Source: Gremmenia infestans
Taxonomy: Eukaryota; Ascomycota; Leotiomycetes; Helotiales; Hamatocanthoscyphaceae
DNA: 64,000 nt
Reading direction: 5' to 3'
Assembly: GCA_032629725.1 (NCBI GenBank)
Contig: JAFEVB010000029.1
Coordinates: 1,355,114 to 1,419,113, forward strand
The position numbers were made by a program, and so were the translations under genes. Shown here in pieces: positions 23,374 through 34,139 of this stretch. A model generated the notes under the pieces. The model searched no databases. It was given only the letters and a program-made list of their open reading frames with translations, and was not told the origin of the DNA. How positions within the stretch are numbered: the stretch's first letter is position 1; each line of letters opens with the position of its first letter.

Positions 23374-24368
23374 TCACAAAAACAGCGCAGCTAGCAAGCC
23401 AAACAACCCACCGGCAACTGTTCCGCCTACTGTAACCGCAGCAGCCGCTCCTGTGAATGCAGCCTGTGGTGGCCCAGACCCAGTGCCTGTTGCGAGAAAT
23501 AGCGAGCTAGTGTTCGCGGCAAAGAACGTCGATGTACTGGTCTTGATCTTGGTATTAGTGGTAGTCTTTCCTACGGCAGCCGCAGCTGTCGTTTCAGCAA
23601 CTGCCACACCTGCAGCGGTTTGGGTTGCAGTTGCAGTTGCTGGTGCTTGTTCGCCGCCGCCGCCAGATATCTCGATGATGATCGAATTGGTGATCTGTGC
23701 TGCTACAGACCCGGTATTATTGCCCCCCTCGGATGACTTTGTCGCCTTGCTGTCTTCTGACTTGCTGCCTGCCGATTTGGTCTGCTCTTTAGTCGAATTC
23801 CCATGAGCCTGATTTGGATTGTTAGCGAGGCTGAACAATTGGACACCTTTTTATAAAGGCTGAGGGTATATACCTTTGTCTCAATGGACGCTGATGCATG
23901 AGTCTTTGTTCCCAAGTACGTGAATTTGGAGCTTTTCTCTGTTTTCGTTTCCGTCGAGTTCTTCCCCTTCCCGGAGCTTTTGTCGGAGCTGGAGCTGGAG
24001 GAGGAGCTGCTCTCGTCGATAAGGATAAATGTGTCAGACGAAATGTAGCTTTTCTTTGAATCGACAATGACTATTACGACTGATTCTGCCTTGAGTGACT
24101 TGTCTGAGGTCCATTTGTATGATCCCGAACTACTGTCGACTTGAGTGGCGATTTGGGCAATAACGACCGTTGTGTCTTTGGCTCCAGCTGGACACAGGCT
24201 GATATCAACTGCACCACTTGTGGAGCTAGAATCCCATGAGATAGCATTCTCTTGGCCGATAACCCACGAGTCTCCAGATTTGGGGCTGTTAAATGTGGCT
24301 TGAACCAGAGCCGAAAAGCTTATGACGAAAGCGGAAAGAAGTAAATAACGCATCGTGAAAGATCGCAT
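23374..24368 (-). CDS. Kre9/Knh1-like Ser-rich GPI-anchored cell-surface protein
   Basis: Two exons, 24368-23874 and 23808-23374, are joined in phase 0 across a 65-bp intron (GTATAT...CTAACAATCCAAATCAG) and give about 309 residues. A signal peptide (LLLSAFVISFSALVQA) precedes a small beta-sandwich domain of the Kre9/KNH N-terminal type (FNSPKSGDSWVIGQENAISW, then GSYKWTSD). Next comes a long Ser/Thr/Lys/Gly low-complexity stalk, and the end is hydrophobic (GGTVAGGLFGLLAALFL) behind small residues, as in a GPI-anchor signal. Proteins of this type sit on the outer membrane or wall. Kre9 itself is linked to beta-1,6-glucan assembly, but most filamentous-fungal relatives have no assigned role. 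An alternative start at the second Met (24353) would still give a complete signal peptide. Confidence 0.85.
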
Positions 24369-26282
24369 ATGTATATCTTGAGCTGGTGATTATTGTATAG
24401 TTTCGACTTGCTGGAAAGAGCGAATAAAAGTGGGATTAGATTGATAGTGTTAATGAAAGTAAGCAAGCAGTAGCTGGCCAGCAGAAAAGAATGAATAGCA
24501 GGTGTAGAAAGTACCAACAGTGAGCCAGGTGAGAGTAGAAACTCAAGAGGATCGACGAACACACCCACCTTATAGACTTCATGTAAAAACACATCGGGTC
24601 ATCCTAAACCCGCCGAGTTTTGAAAGAGGAGTTAAAATCGTCAGTTCCTAGTAGTTCAGAGAGCAACCCCGTTGTATGAAAACCCGGCAATCATTCGAAA
24701 GGGTGAAGTCCAGGTTGAGAAACGTCCTATGACAGCAAAAAGCTCAATTGACACATTGTGGCGCTGACCGGAATAGCGCTCCATGGGGGGAGAATGATGC
24801 GACTATAAGCGAAGGGCCTGGATCGAACCAAACACAGCAGGGAGTGACACAATCATCCCATAATTCTTAGAGGCTGTGTCGACTCCTTAATCTCTAAAGC
24901 TTCAACATTTAAGCTTCATTTTGGCTCGTGGAACGTGTTCGAGGGACAGCCCCTTCGAGTATCTTGTCTGTGGATCGCGGGTAAGGCCCCGCAAATTCGT
25001 TGGAACTGGAATTGGGACGAATCAGAGGTGTAGAATCAATTCTGGATCTGGGTGAGGGGCCTTTTTCTCTGTTTCGGTGATCCAAGTGATCAAACTCGTA
25101 TGGCCTCAGGTCTGAAACTCGACTTGAGAACAGACGACATGGTCGAGAACTCCGAGGAGATTGAGGAGTACAACACAAAGCGAATTAACGCTGATATCTG
25201 ATAGTTCTTGCGCATTGCGGGCCCACGAAGATGGGATACCCACGCTTCAGAGCTCTGTAATGGAGGGGCGCGACTGTTCGCTATGCTCACTCACGGTGTG
25301 CACGTTCGTGATGCTAGAAATCGAAACTTCACTAGAAACTCCAAGTTTTCCCGCAAGACACTCGCGTGGCTCGTGGTAGATGATTCTGCAGTAAAGATAA
25401 TTTAGAGTCAACGAACGCTCAATCATTGTCCCTTGAAAGAGGTGAGGTGGAAGGGAAACAATCTGATGGCGCGGCAGGTGTTAGAAGACTTATGTGCTTA
25501 CATAAGTATGTCGACCATAAATTTCTTCGCTTCGTCTTTACTATCTTTCACTGTCCCTCCACCCTCCATATATACTATTATCTTCTTATGCTAGCGTCAA
25601 TTTACATCTTTATCATATGCTGTGACTTTCTTAGTACAACACCACGTGAGCGAGTTGTTATTGAGTTAGACACGTGACCATGTCTCATCGGTGCGTCTTA
25701 GCCGGCAACCCCCTTATCTAAGCGTCAAGAAGAAACTCCAAATGGACGCATTGGACGGCCAGTGAAGTCATCGGTGGCCGTGGCCGCACAAAGGTGCATA
25801 ACTCATATCGGATTAAGTTGTCATGCATGATATCTTGCAACCTTCCTAATTTGAACGGCCGTCGCGCCACCTACACCCACCTTGATGGTATGTAAATCAG
25901 CTACCCCTCACAAACACTGTCATAACCGCATGAGCTCTTCGCTCTGCCCTGCCGAAAGATTGTGCAAAGATGATAAGTATCATGCGGGACGAAGCTAATG
26001 ATTGGCGGCGCGGGACGGCGATTGATCGTGTTTATCTATACTAATGCGGGGATGGATCTGCATTCAACGACGAGATTACTTCCTCTTTCAAAGCATGAGC
26101 GATAGCAACCTACTCTCATTACTAAAGTTGTTTATTTTTACATCCAAAGGTACTCGAGTAGAAGTATATATTTTCCGTTATCCCTTTTTTCAATGTTAGA
26201 GAGCGCGGTCGATTTTAATCTCTCAGCCTAGTACCGGTCTATACCAGCATTTTCCGTGCGAAGTCCACACAAAATTGCTGAG
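24369..26282. other. Divergent intergenic region, no gene seen
   Basis: About 1.9 kb between the Kre9-like gene (minus strand) and the Dal5-like permease gene (plus strand), so it must hold both promoters. Small frames occur on both strands, but none shows a domain or convincing composition. Confidence 0.4.
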
Positions 26283-27964
26283 ATGGACACGGAAAAGATC
26301 CACGATGCCTCTTCTGAGGATCCCGAGAAGATGATGGGACTTACCCCAAAAGCCACAGTGGGTGACGGGGAAATCATCGATGAGATGTTCAAGCATGCCA
26401 ATGCCAATGACGGGGACGAAGCTCTGAAAGCCTTCCAAGGGCACGATGGCGAGACCATCGTCATGACACCCAAAATGGAGAAGAAGTTACTAAGGAAAAT
26501 CGATTTAAATCTCATGCCGGTATGCTACACAACTCGCATTCGAGCAAATAAGCGCTCATCCTTACCTCGCAGATTCTGTGTGTCGTTTACGGTCTAAATT
26601 ACCTCGATAAAACCACCTTATCATACGCGAGTATAATGGGTCTGAAGAAGTCAATTCATTTGAAGGGTGATGACTACCAATGGCTTGGTAGTATGTTTTA
26701 TTTCGGATACCTCTTTTGGGAGTACCCCACCAATCGACTCCTCCAACGACTCCCGCTTGCAAAATGGTCAGGCTTCAATGTGATAATGTGGGGCTTAACG
26801 CTATGTTGCATGGCTGCCGTTAAGGACTTTGCAGGTGCCGCGACAGTACGGTTCTTCCTTGGGGTTTTCGAGTCTGCCGTCACCCCCGGATTCGCTCTTT
26901 TCACCTCGCAGTGGTATACAAAGGAGGAACAAGGGACGAGGACTGGAATTTGGTTCAGTTTCAACGGATTCGCGCAAATTTTTGGAGGATTCGTTGCGTA
27001 CGGGATATCAGTTGGCGTAAAGAAACACGGTGCCGCGATCGAGTCGTGGAAAATCGTTTTCTTGACCATTGGACTGGTGACTGCTGCTGTGGGGGTCATC
27101 TTTCTCTGGTTGATGCCTGACAATCAACTCAATGCCTGGTTTATAACCCCAGAGGAGAGACTCATGGCAGTTGAGAGGATCAGGCGGAATCAGCAGGGTG
27201 TTGGCAACAAGCACTTCAAGATGTATCAATTGAAGGAGGCATTGCTAGACCCAATGACGTGGGCATTCGTACTCTTCGCGTTGATATCGGATATACCTAA
27301 TGGTCAGTAGACAACATCTCACCTCAACTGTAAAGCAAACTAACATTTCCAAGGTGGGATATCCAATTTCTTCTCCCAGCTCATCGTTTCGTTCGGATAC
27401 ACGCCCGATCAGTCTCTTTTATACGGAACCCCAGGTGGGGCTGTCGAAGTCGTATCGCTGATTGTTGCCGGATATCTTGGAGACAGATTCAAGTGTCGAC
27501 TCATCATGGGATCAGTCGGGATGCTTATTGCTACCCTCGGGATGCTACTCATCGTCTGTCTCCCGCTATCCAACAACGTCGGCCGACTCATCGGATACTA
27601 CTTGACCCAGGCATCTCCGACCGGCTTCGTTGCTCTCCTCTCCCTACTCTCTAGCAATGTAGCTGGATATACAAAGAAGACAACCGTCGCCGCCCTCTAC
27701 CTCATATCATATTGTGTAGGGAACATCATCGGACCTCAGGTATTCAGGCCAAAAGACGCGCCACGTTACCTCCCTGCCGAGATCACTATTATTGTCTGCT
27801 ACAGCGTGTGTGCCTTGGAGCTCATTCTCATCCTCTTATACTACATGCGTTTAAATAAGAAGAATGCTGCATTTAGAGCGATGCCAGGATACAAGAAGCT
27901 AGACAAGCAAGAATTCTTAGACTTGACGGACAAGGAGAATAAGGAGTTTGTATATACCCTATAG
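26283..27964 (+). CDS. MFS anion:cation symporter, Dal5/allantoate-permease-like
   Basis: Three exons (26283-26519, 26573-27302, 27354-27964) encode about 525 residues. Both introns (53 and 51 bp) keep frame, and the second ends in AAG. The protein has 12 predicted helices and the look of the ACS family that includes yeast Dal5 (allantoate/ureidosuccinate) and Tna1 (nicotinate): NYLDKTTLSYASIMGLK in helix 1, WLGSMFYFGYLFWEYP, RFFLGVFESAVTPGF, and a long acidic N-terminus. Typical cargo is a carboxylated organic nitrogen compound, vitamin or small peptide; the actual substrate is unknown. Translation was started at MDTEKIH because no ATG precedes it in frame. Confidence 0.9.
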
Positions 27965-29464
27965 TTACGATCTATAATTCAGTAATATGAGATTTCCAAA
28001 AAAAAATTCCAGCACATACGTACTCATCTGAATTTAGAGAAGTGGTTGGGCTGGTGGTCCCCCGCACTTCAAAGGCCAATACCCAGCCGGCCCGGCCCAG
28101 ATGAGCGGCACGACGTTATTTGTCTGTGGCTTGACAATCAAGCCAAAGGGATGTGGTGGATGATGGTGTCGGTAATAGTGGTAGAATGTGAACAGTTGCA
28201 GTTAGATTCTTCTACGGTATACTGTCAAGGTCGTGGTCGTGCACCAAACTAAAGCTCTCTGCGGGGCCGCCGAGGCTGAACCACCATTCCAAATCCTGAT
28301 ACTTCAGAACTAAATCTAGAAATGCACGCCGAGCATATTTCAACGACAGTCTTTTGAGTCATGAGTTAAGGTTAAATATCTTTCTTCATCACGGACATAT
28401 ACTGAACCTCGGTCATCTATTAGAGACGGGAAGAGGGATGGGGTAATATATGCAGCAAGTAATCCAGTCAAGGCAGTCGAGAAGCAGAGTCGGCGTGGCA
28501 TTGCATGTCCGACTCGTAGAGAACTATCGATTCAAGTCGAGGACCTTAGAAGTATATCTGAAAGATTGCCTCGAACTCAGAACTTTTTTATATTTGCCGA
28601 CTGCACCTGAACCTGCCGATGCGAAGGGTCATGATTCGGAGGTGGCTTGTTATGTACAGCTGAAAAGGCACGAAATGTGAAGGAAAGGGGATCTCACGCA
28701 ATAACCCCTGCTGCCAAGCCGCCTGAGCGTTTCGTAGGGGGACACACAAACCTACAGTAGCACACGATTATGCGATCCACACGATTTGTTGGGAATTTTC
28801 AAGTCGTTTCTACCAATTCGACGGGTGTACTTTACCACCTCTTTATACACGGATTATACCGGCTCTAGAATCGCCCACATTCTTACGTAGCACTCATTTC
28901 CAGACCTTAGAAATTGTTGGCCACTCTAATGTGTGCAGAAGCGCCTGGAATCCTCAGCCTCTGCGCCTCTGCGAGCGGCTAGTACAGTAGATGAATTCAG
29001 GGCCAGACCAGGATTCAGATATGCATTTCTATGCACTCTTTGCTATTGCATTTTTCACAGCCAATCGCAAAGCTGCAAATTTGCCCAAAGAAGCCACCCT
29101 GCCTGTGTTTTTCCAGCTGGCTGAGAGGAAGCAATATATACCCATGATGGCCACGTGGCTTAGAGGCCACCATTAACTCCAATACCCCTGCTTTTACCTG
29201 GAAATGTCATCCATCTGATTGAGATGAACGCACGAGCTAGATGCTCGGGAAAAGGTAATGCATGAGGCTGAAGTGGTGCTTTGCATCCACTGTTGAATTA
29301 TCTATTTCTTCCTCCCATCTCCACAATATATCTTTTTGGTAGCAGAGACCAGCCCAACCTACCGTTCAGCCTCTTTTAAGTAAACATGTACCAGCCTTGG
29401 ACTGGCGTTATTTCTAAGACATCAGGTTAAACCTTATGTTTCACGGCTTAAAGTCACTCCAATA
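27965..29464. other. Intergenic, no gene seen
   Basis: About 1.5 kb without a recognisable gene. Short frames of 60-76 codons are present, and none has motif content. The last few hundred bases probably include the promoter of the downstream membrane protein gene. Confidence 0.4.
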
Positions 29465-30553
29465 ATGCTTCTCCCGAGAATTATGGCTGGCGCTTTGACG
29501 GTGCGGCAAATGAGCACTATCCTTCCCTCCGACTTTTGTCAGCCTCAATGTCGTAAGTACCTCCTTGTATCGTTATGACGATGATTCTGAAGCTCTAACT
29601 GACATTTGATAAGCCTCATGTAAAGCAGATACCGAGAGTTTCAACGCGACCACCTCGTGTACAGCAGACTCGCCATTTATTACAAACTGCGGCTCCTGTC
29701 AACAATGTATCATTACATACTCCATAGACCATCAAGTTCCAAACTTGGCGGCTCTGGAGGCCTCCATGGAGACTATCCTCAACCTCTGTGCCCACACCAA
29801 CGCGTCCAGCCAGGTATCAGCTTTGCAATCACAAGCGTCAAGACTCTCCATGCTAGGGGCCTTGGTAACTCTCTCCGCCACTGGGAGTTTAACAACTGAT
29901 CGTATTGTCACAACGGTACCTACTTCTACAACCACAAATCGGCTTGGCACAACTTCAGGTAAGAGTTGCTTGTACATGGTTTGGAATTGGGTTTATGCTT
30001 ATGCTTTCTACTATAAGAGTTCCAGGTTCCGTCGGCTCCTACCTCTAATGCAGGTTCAACAACATCTTTACCAGCGAACACTCCAACGTCAACAGTGCAA
30101 TCTGGGCCTGGCCCAGCACTCAGTCAATCATGGATCGCTGGACCGGTGGTAGGATCACTACTCGGGGTGGCAACAATCTTTGTAGTGATATACTGCACCA
30201 AGCGCAAACAAAGGAAAGAAGAATGGGAATTAGGTGGGGCTGTTCCAGCAAAACTCTTTCCCAAGGATGAAGTCGAAGAAACGACAGCTTCACCGGGGAA
30301 ACCTCAGCTACATTCCGAGTTTATTCCGAGGAAAGAGATGGAGAACACCCAGGTTATACCACCTGTAGAGCTTCCAGCTTTGGAGCCCGTTGGTACGGAG
30401 CTTTTGACTCCCAGGGACGAGACAAATAAACCAGAGAAGGAATGGCCATTGCCAATATCGCCGCTACCCGCATTATTTGCCATGACAGAGATGAGAGATG
30501 AGAGAACGGGAGAAGATGACTCACGGAGGCACGAGACCTTCTATCACGCTTAA
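29465..30553 (+). CDS. Cys-motif single-pass membrane protein, unknown function
   Basis: Three exons (29465-29552, 29614-29958, 30054-30553) give about 310 residues. Donors are GTAAGT and GTAAGA, and the first acceptor is AAG preceded by a CTAAC branch point. The ectodomain has regularly spaced cysteines (CQPQCPSC, TSCTAD, NCGSCQQC), then a Ser/Thr-rich linker, a transmembrane helix (GPVVGSLLGVATIFVVIYC) and a basic border (KRKQRKE). The tail is Pro/Glu-rich and cytoplasmic. I recognise the layout as a common class of fungal surface proteins but no assigned family function. The N-terminus lacks a strong signal peptide, so the topology is inferred from the charge pattern. It resembles the protein at 389-2282 in architecture, not in sequence. 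Confidence 0.72.
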
Positions 30554-31403
30554 AGTAATCCTCAGCAATCACGAACGATATAATGACCGCGTTATAAAAG
30601 AAATCCTATTGTTGTCGAATGTACGATAGGCGACATAATACTGGAGGCTTGATGACTCAACTAAATACCCACCGACAGAAAGAGTGTAGGATATCAATCG
30701 GCACATTCACACGTCCACTTGCCTCGTGGCACTCGACTTTTTATAAGATAGAGGACTTGGAATGGAGAATATAATGACCTGAAATTCTGCAAAGTTTGAG
30801 TTGGATATTTTCTCGAGATGGGCAAGTTGCATTTAGCGGACAGGCTCTAGGTCTGAGCCTACTCGTAGGAATTTAGAATTTTTGCAAGCTGAGATAGAGG
30901 AATGATAGATTTATAATGGCTTAGGAGTAACAAGGTGTATCTTGATGGGTGTTGATACAGGCGAGATGATTAGAGTCGGGAGAAAGAATATAATAGAAGA
31001 CTATCAGTAACCATCACCTTAATGCATGATATAGGCCATACCTGAGCCGTCGGGCGTGGATTATCAACATGGAAAAAGGGCATTAGCATATCAGAGTTAG
31101 CAAAAAGAACTAGATCTAGTCGAATTTTCTATACTTAAATATCAGTAGATGTGATATTATTTGTACCATATAAGAAACTCCTCATCATTTAGCGGCTCTT
31201 TGTAGGAGCCGGTCGTAAAACTGTATAGGAGTGAAAATATGTTAGTAATCAAATTGCTATCTCCGTGGATTTCAAGCTTACACAACCCCGCTACAACATC
31301 TCATATTATTATTATATGCTGTAATAACTAGCTTTTCAACTTATAGGTTATTATTTCCATCTTATATAGCCAGCAGAAGGAGCGCCTACAAGGACAAAAC
31401 ATC
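30554..31403. other. AT-rich stretch, no gene seen
   Basis: The sequence becomes visibly richer in A and T after the membrane protein gene, with many TA steps and frequent stops in all frames. No gene is recognised. It directly precedes the decayed reductase fragment at 31404. Confidence 0.45.
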
Positions 31404-31569
31404 ATGGAGATGAAAACTATTGCTATCACCGGAGTATGGTTCCTCTTCCTGCGGTAGTTGGACTAGAAGAGCCACTTACTCTTTAAAGGCGAGCGGCAAC
31501 ATTGGAAAGGCAGTGCTGGCAGCTTTACTCAATAGAAACAAGTTCGAGATCACCGTTCTCAAGCGTTAG
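31404..31569 (+). pseudogene. Decayed NmrA-like/isoflavone-reductase-type NAD(P)-binding gene fragment
   Basis: Reading from the ATG gives MEMKTIAITG. Removing an intron that begins GTATGG and ends CTTTAAAG continues with ASGNIGKAVLAALLNRNKF and EITVLKR, followed at once by TAG. This is the start of the Rossmann fold of NmrA-like/isoflavone-reductase proteins (TGASGNIG motif, then the second strand ending in Arg). Downstream the sequence still has scattered short resemblances (GGAGTGACAGTT near 31620) but is full of stops and AT-rich. About 40 of the usual 300 or so residues survive, so this looks like a dead gene in a mutated AT-rich island. Confidence 0.65.
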
Positions 31570-32113
31570 ATTATGGTAGACATTTTAAGAATCTGGATAA
31601 TGATTTATTGGGGATTAAGGGAGTGACAGTTGGAGGTTGAAGATTTGATGAACCAATTTATTACCCATACCTGAAATCGGACACAATTGATTTTGCTATA
31701 GACTAAGCAGAACAAGGAATTGCATAACAGCACTGCACCTTAACACTTGATGGCTTGATAATCACCCACATTTTTAAACTAATAGTAAAAGGTCTTTGTT
31801 AAGTGGCATCCACATCTAATACTGATTTTCTATATTCTTCAGGTGATAAAAGAGTAAAACTTTATTCTAGCTCACTCGAGCTTACATGATCGCCTGGACA
31901 CATTGAGTGAACTGCAAAATGACTCGCATATATCAAAGATAGTTAATATAAACAGTAAAACAACAATCTTCAGGCAAGCTGTGCCAAAACCCTTTGCTAA
32001 TATCGATCAAAGGTACAACTAGACGTAAGCTAGACGAAAAGTAGTTTCAGTTCTTGATACCACGCTGTGGTTTTACACGACTTTGCACCTTCCAACAGCC
32101 AAAGTGATCCATT
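31570..32113. other. AT-rich remnant downstream of the decayed reductase
   Basis: The stretch is AT-rich with stops in all frames. It probably contains the eroded remainder of the NmrA-like gene and the 3' UTR of the SAP-domain gene. No intact feature is seen. Confidence 0.4.
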
Positions 32114-33456
32114 TTAGGCCAAGGAATGCTCCATCCCCACCCTTTGTTTATCAGCATCGCGGAGTTTTCTAATCAATTCGACCTTCTTCTCGCCACTCCT
32201 AACGTGAAGACCCCGTTTCCTACAAATGCGTGTAAGGGGAGCTATAAACAGATCCTCATAATCCAGCTCATCCGTGTCAAGCCACTTTATCATAGCTGCC
32301 TTGGGTCCATGACTTGGCCCGCCTGGCATTTCCTCCCACGAGCATATTTCGTGTAACTGGCGCTCATTCTTCGAGGCCCAGGGAGAATCCTTCCAATTAT
32401 AGTCACAGAGAGCTCCCCGCGCGCCAGTGCGTTGGGAATTCATTTGAACTTTTTCGTCGCGATATTGGCGTTCACCATCTCTTATAAGCGCTTCGGTTCC
32501 ATTAATCGGATGCCCAACTCTGGATTGCAGCTCATCCATGACCAAATCATAATTTTCTATATCAATCTTTAGGATCTTCGCTAAGCTCATGCGGTCGTGC
32601 CCCTTGAGTCGCCGAACCAAGTCCAACTTCTCCCCAGTAACCGGTAATTTCCTGTCTTCAGATTGGCGACGAGAAGGTCCCAATTCCACGAAGAATACAA
32701 ATTGTCGACATCTTCCATGTCTTCAAGAATATATCTTGCGGCATCCTCGTAGGCAACAAGATGGTCGTACAGTGCGCTTTCTTCCGAGTTCCCAGTGTCA
32801 CAGTCCAGCTCGTCATTGAGCATCAGCCTTTTGAATTTGATCTCTTTTGACCCCGAATTAGGCAAACTCACATCTCGACGTCTAAGCATCTCAGAGATGG
32901 CAGCAGAGGTGAGCCTTTCGTAGTCGGGGGTAGTATCCTGAAGTCGAGTAATCATCTCTTCGCGGGTACCAGATGCAGATAAGCCTCGATCAGAGAGAAG
33001 GGTCCTCAGCTTGCTATTATCCTTGTTCGAATAATTCATTGCCGTCTCAGTGGTTTTGCTGTTTCGACTCCCATCCTCAGATCTCTGGGGGTTTTTTGGT
33101 CTCGTATCTACCCCTCCAGAGCTTGGCCCATCATTCGGGCCTATGAAGCGACCGGATCGTCTTCGTGGCAGAGTGCGCGAAGTGTTGTCGTTCGGAGTCG
33201 TAGAGGGGTCTCTTTTCTTCGGCGGTTCTTCAACATTTTTGCTCTCCTCCAAGCGCTGAATCAAGACCTTCTTCGTTCCAGTGTGAGGTAAACTTCGCTC
33301 TTTCAGTATAGTGCCCAATTCCTGATTGCTTCTCGATTTGTATTCGTCTGTTGTGTTGGTTGTGTTCACAGGAATGGGCTTTGCTCTTTTCGCGTCTGTA
33401 GGTGCTCTAGACGCGTTCGGAAGGGCTTCAGCCAAACGCCGCTTTACGCGTGGCAT
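32114..33456 (-). CDS. Protein with about five SAP (DNA-binding) motifs
   Basis: Two exons, 33456-32699 and 32651-32114, give about 431 residues. The 47-bp intron (GTATTC...AAGACAG) shifts frame and restores an SAP motif across the junction (DNL|KLPVTGEKLDLVRRL). SAP motifs are short helix-extended-helix modules that bind DNA. Copies are visible as LGTILKERSLPHTGTKKVLI, LRTLLSDRGLSASGTREEMI, ISEMLRRRDVSLPNSGSKEI, KLPVTGEKLDLVRRL and ICRKRGLHVRSGEKKVELIR, spread from the N- to the C-terminus with disordered basic linkers between. A nuclear role is likely by family. No catalytic domain is visible. Translation was started at MPRVKRR, because the upstream in-frame extension has a membrane-like composition that does not fit a nuclear protein. 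Confidence 0.75.
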
Positions 33457-34139
33457 ATTGATTGAAATGAGGAAGAATTGGAGCGTATGAATAGGTACGA
33501 ACGAAGAAGTATCGACAAGTATGAAGAGGGGTATCAGCTCTGGTTGTTGCAAGTTAATGAGTATTTGTAGATTGTTGACTTTGAATTGTGTTTTGATCTA
33601 TAACCCATATGTGACGTCAGATGTCAGCTCAACTAGTCTAGTCTAGTCTAGTCAGGGGGATTTGTTTAGCGAATGCCCTAGCACCCCCCCAAGTCTTTCG
33701 CTTGCTTCCTGACCCAAGCTAGACCATTGGAGATAGAGAGGTTGCTATATAAGATGCTATTGTGACTAAAAGAGCGTTTCTCTACCATAAGCACCATAAG
33801 GTCATAAGTGATTAAATAAAGAAACTTATTCTACCTAAATCGTCTTCCGTTGGCGTCTGTCAAAAGTTTTGATAATACGATGCTGGCCTAGAGCGTATAG
33901 ACTTGGTCTTGTCTTAGATTCTACTCCGTACGACTATACACCCAATTGATATGTAGAAATAGCACAACTAATTGCTCCGTATTACTTTGTACTGCAACTG
34001 CAGGCGCGGGGCACGAACTAAGGGGCATGGCTTAGTCAGCAGCTGGGTCTTTCAGCTGTTTCACTGGTTTTAGTTGCTGGTCTTATCTCCCTCCATACAA
34101 CATCACCACCACATCTGCCACAGCCTCATCTTCTCCAAA
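33457..34139. other. Divergent promoter region with (CTAGT)4
   Basis: This separates the SAP-domain gene (minus) from the 2EXR gene (plus). It contains four tandem CTAGT units (33633-33652), a poly-C run near 33686 and a TACTTTGTACT-like sequence near 33980. No coding frame is evident. Confidence 0.5.

Noticed and set aside
23374..23480. Possible bacterial-type repeat or CRISPR-like array in Ser/Ala-rich codons
   Set aside because: The repetition is amino-acid low complexity in a GPI-anchored stalk, not regularly spaced repeats with unique spacers.
24820..24850. TGGATCGAACC, resembling the T-arm end of a reverse-strand tRNA
   Set aside because: No matching acceptor stem, D-arm or anticodon arm was found around it.
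19866..30553. Secondary-metabolite cluster (two MFS transporters, surface proteins)
   Set aside because: No synthase, terpene cyclase, P450 or cluster regulator lies nearby, so co-location of two transporters alone does not support a cluster.
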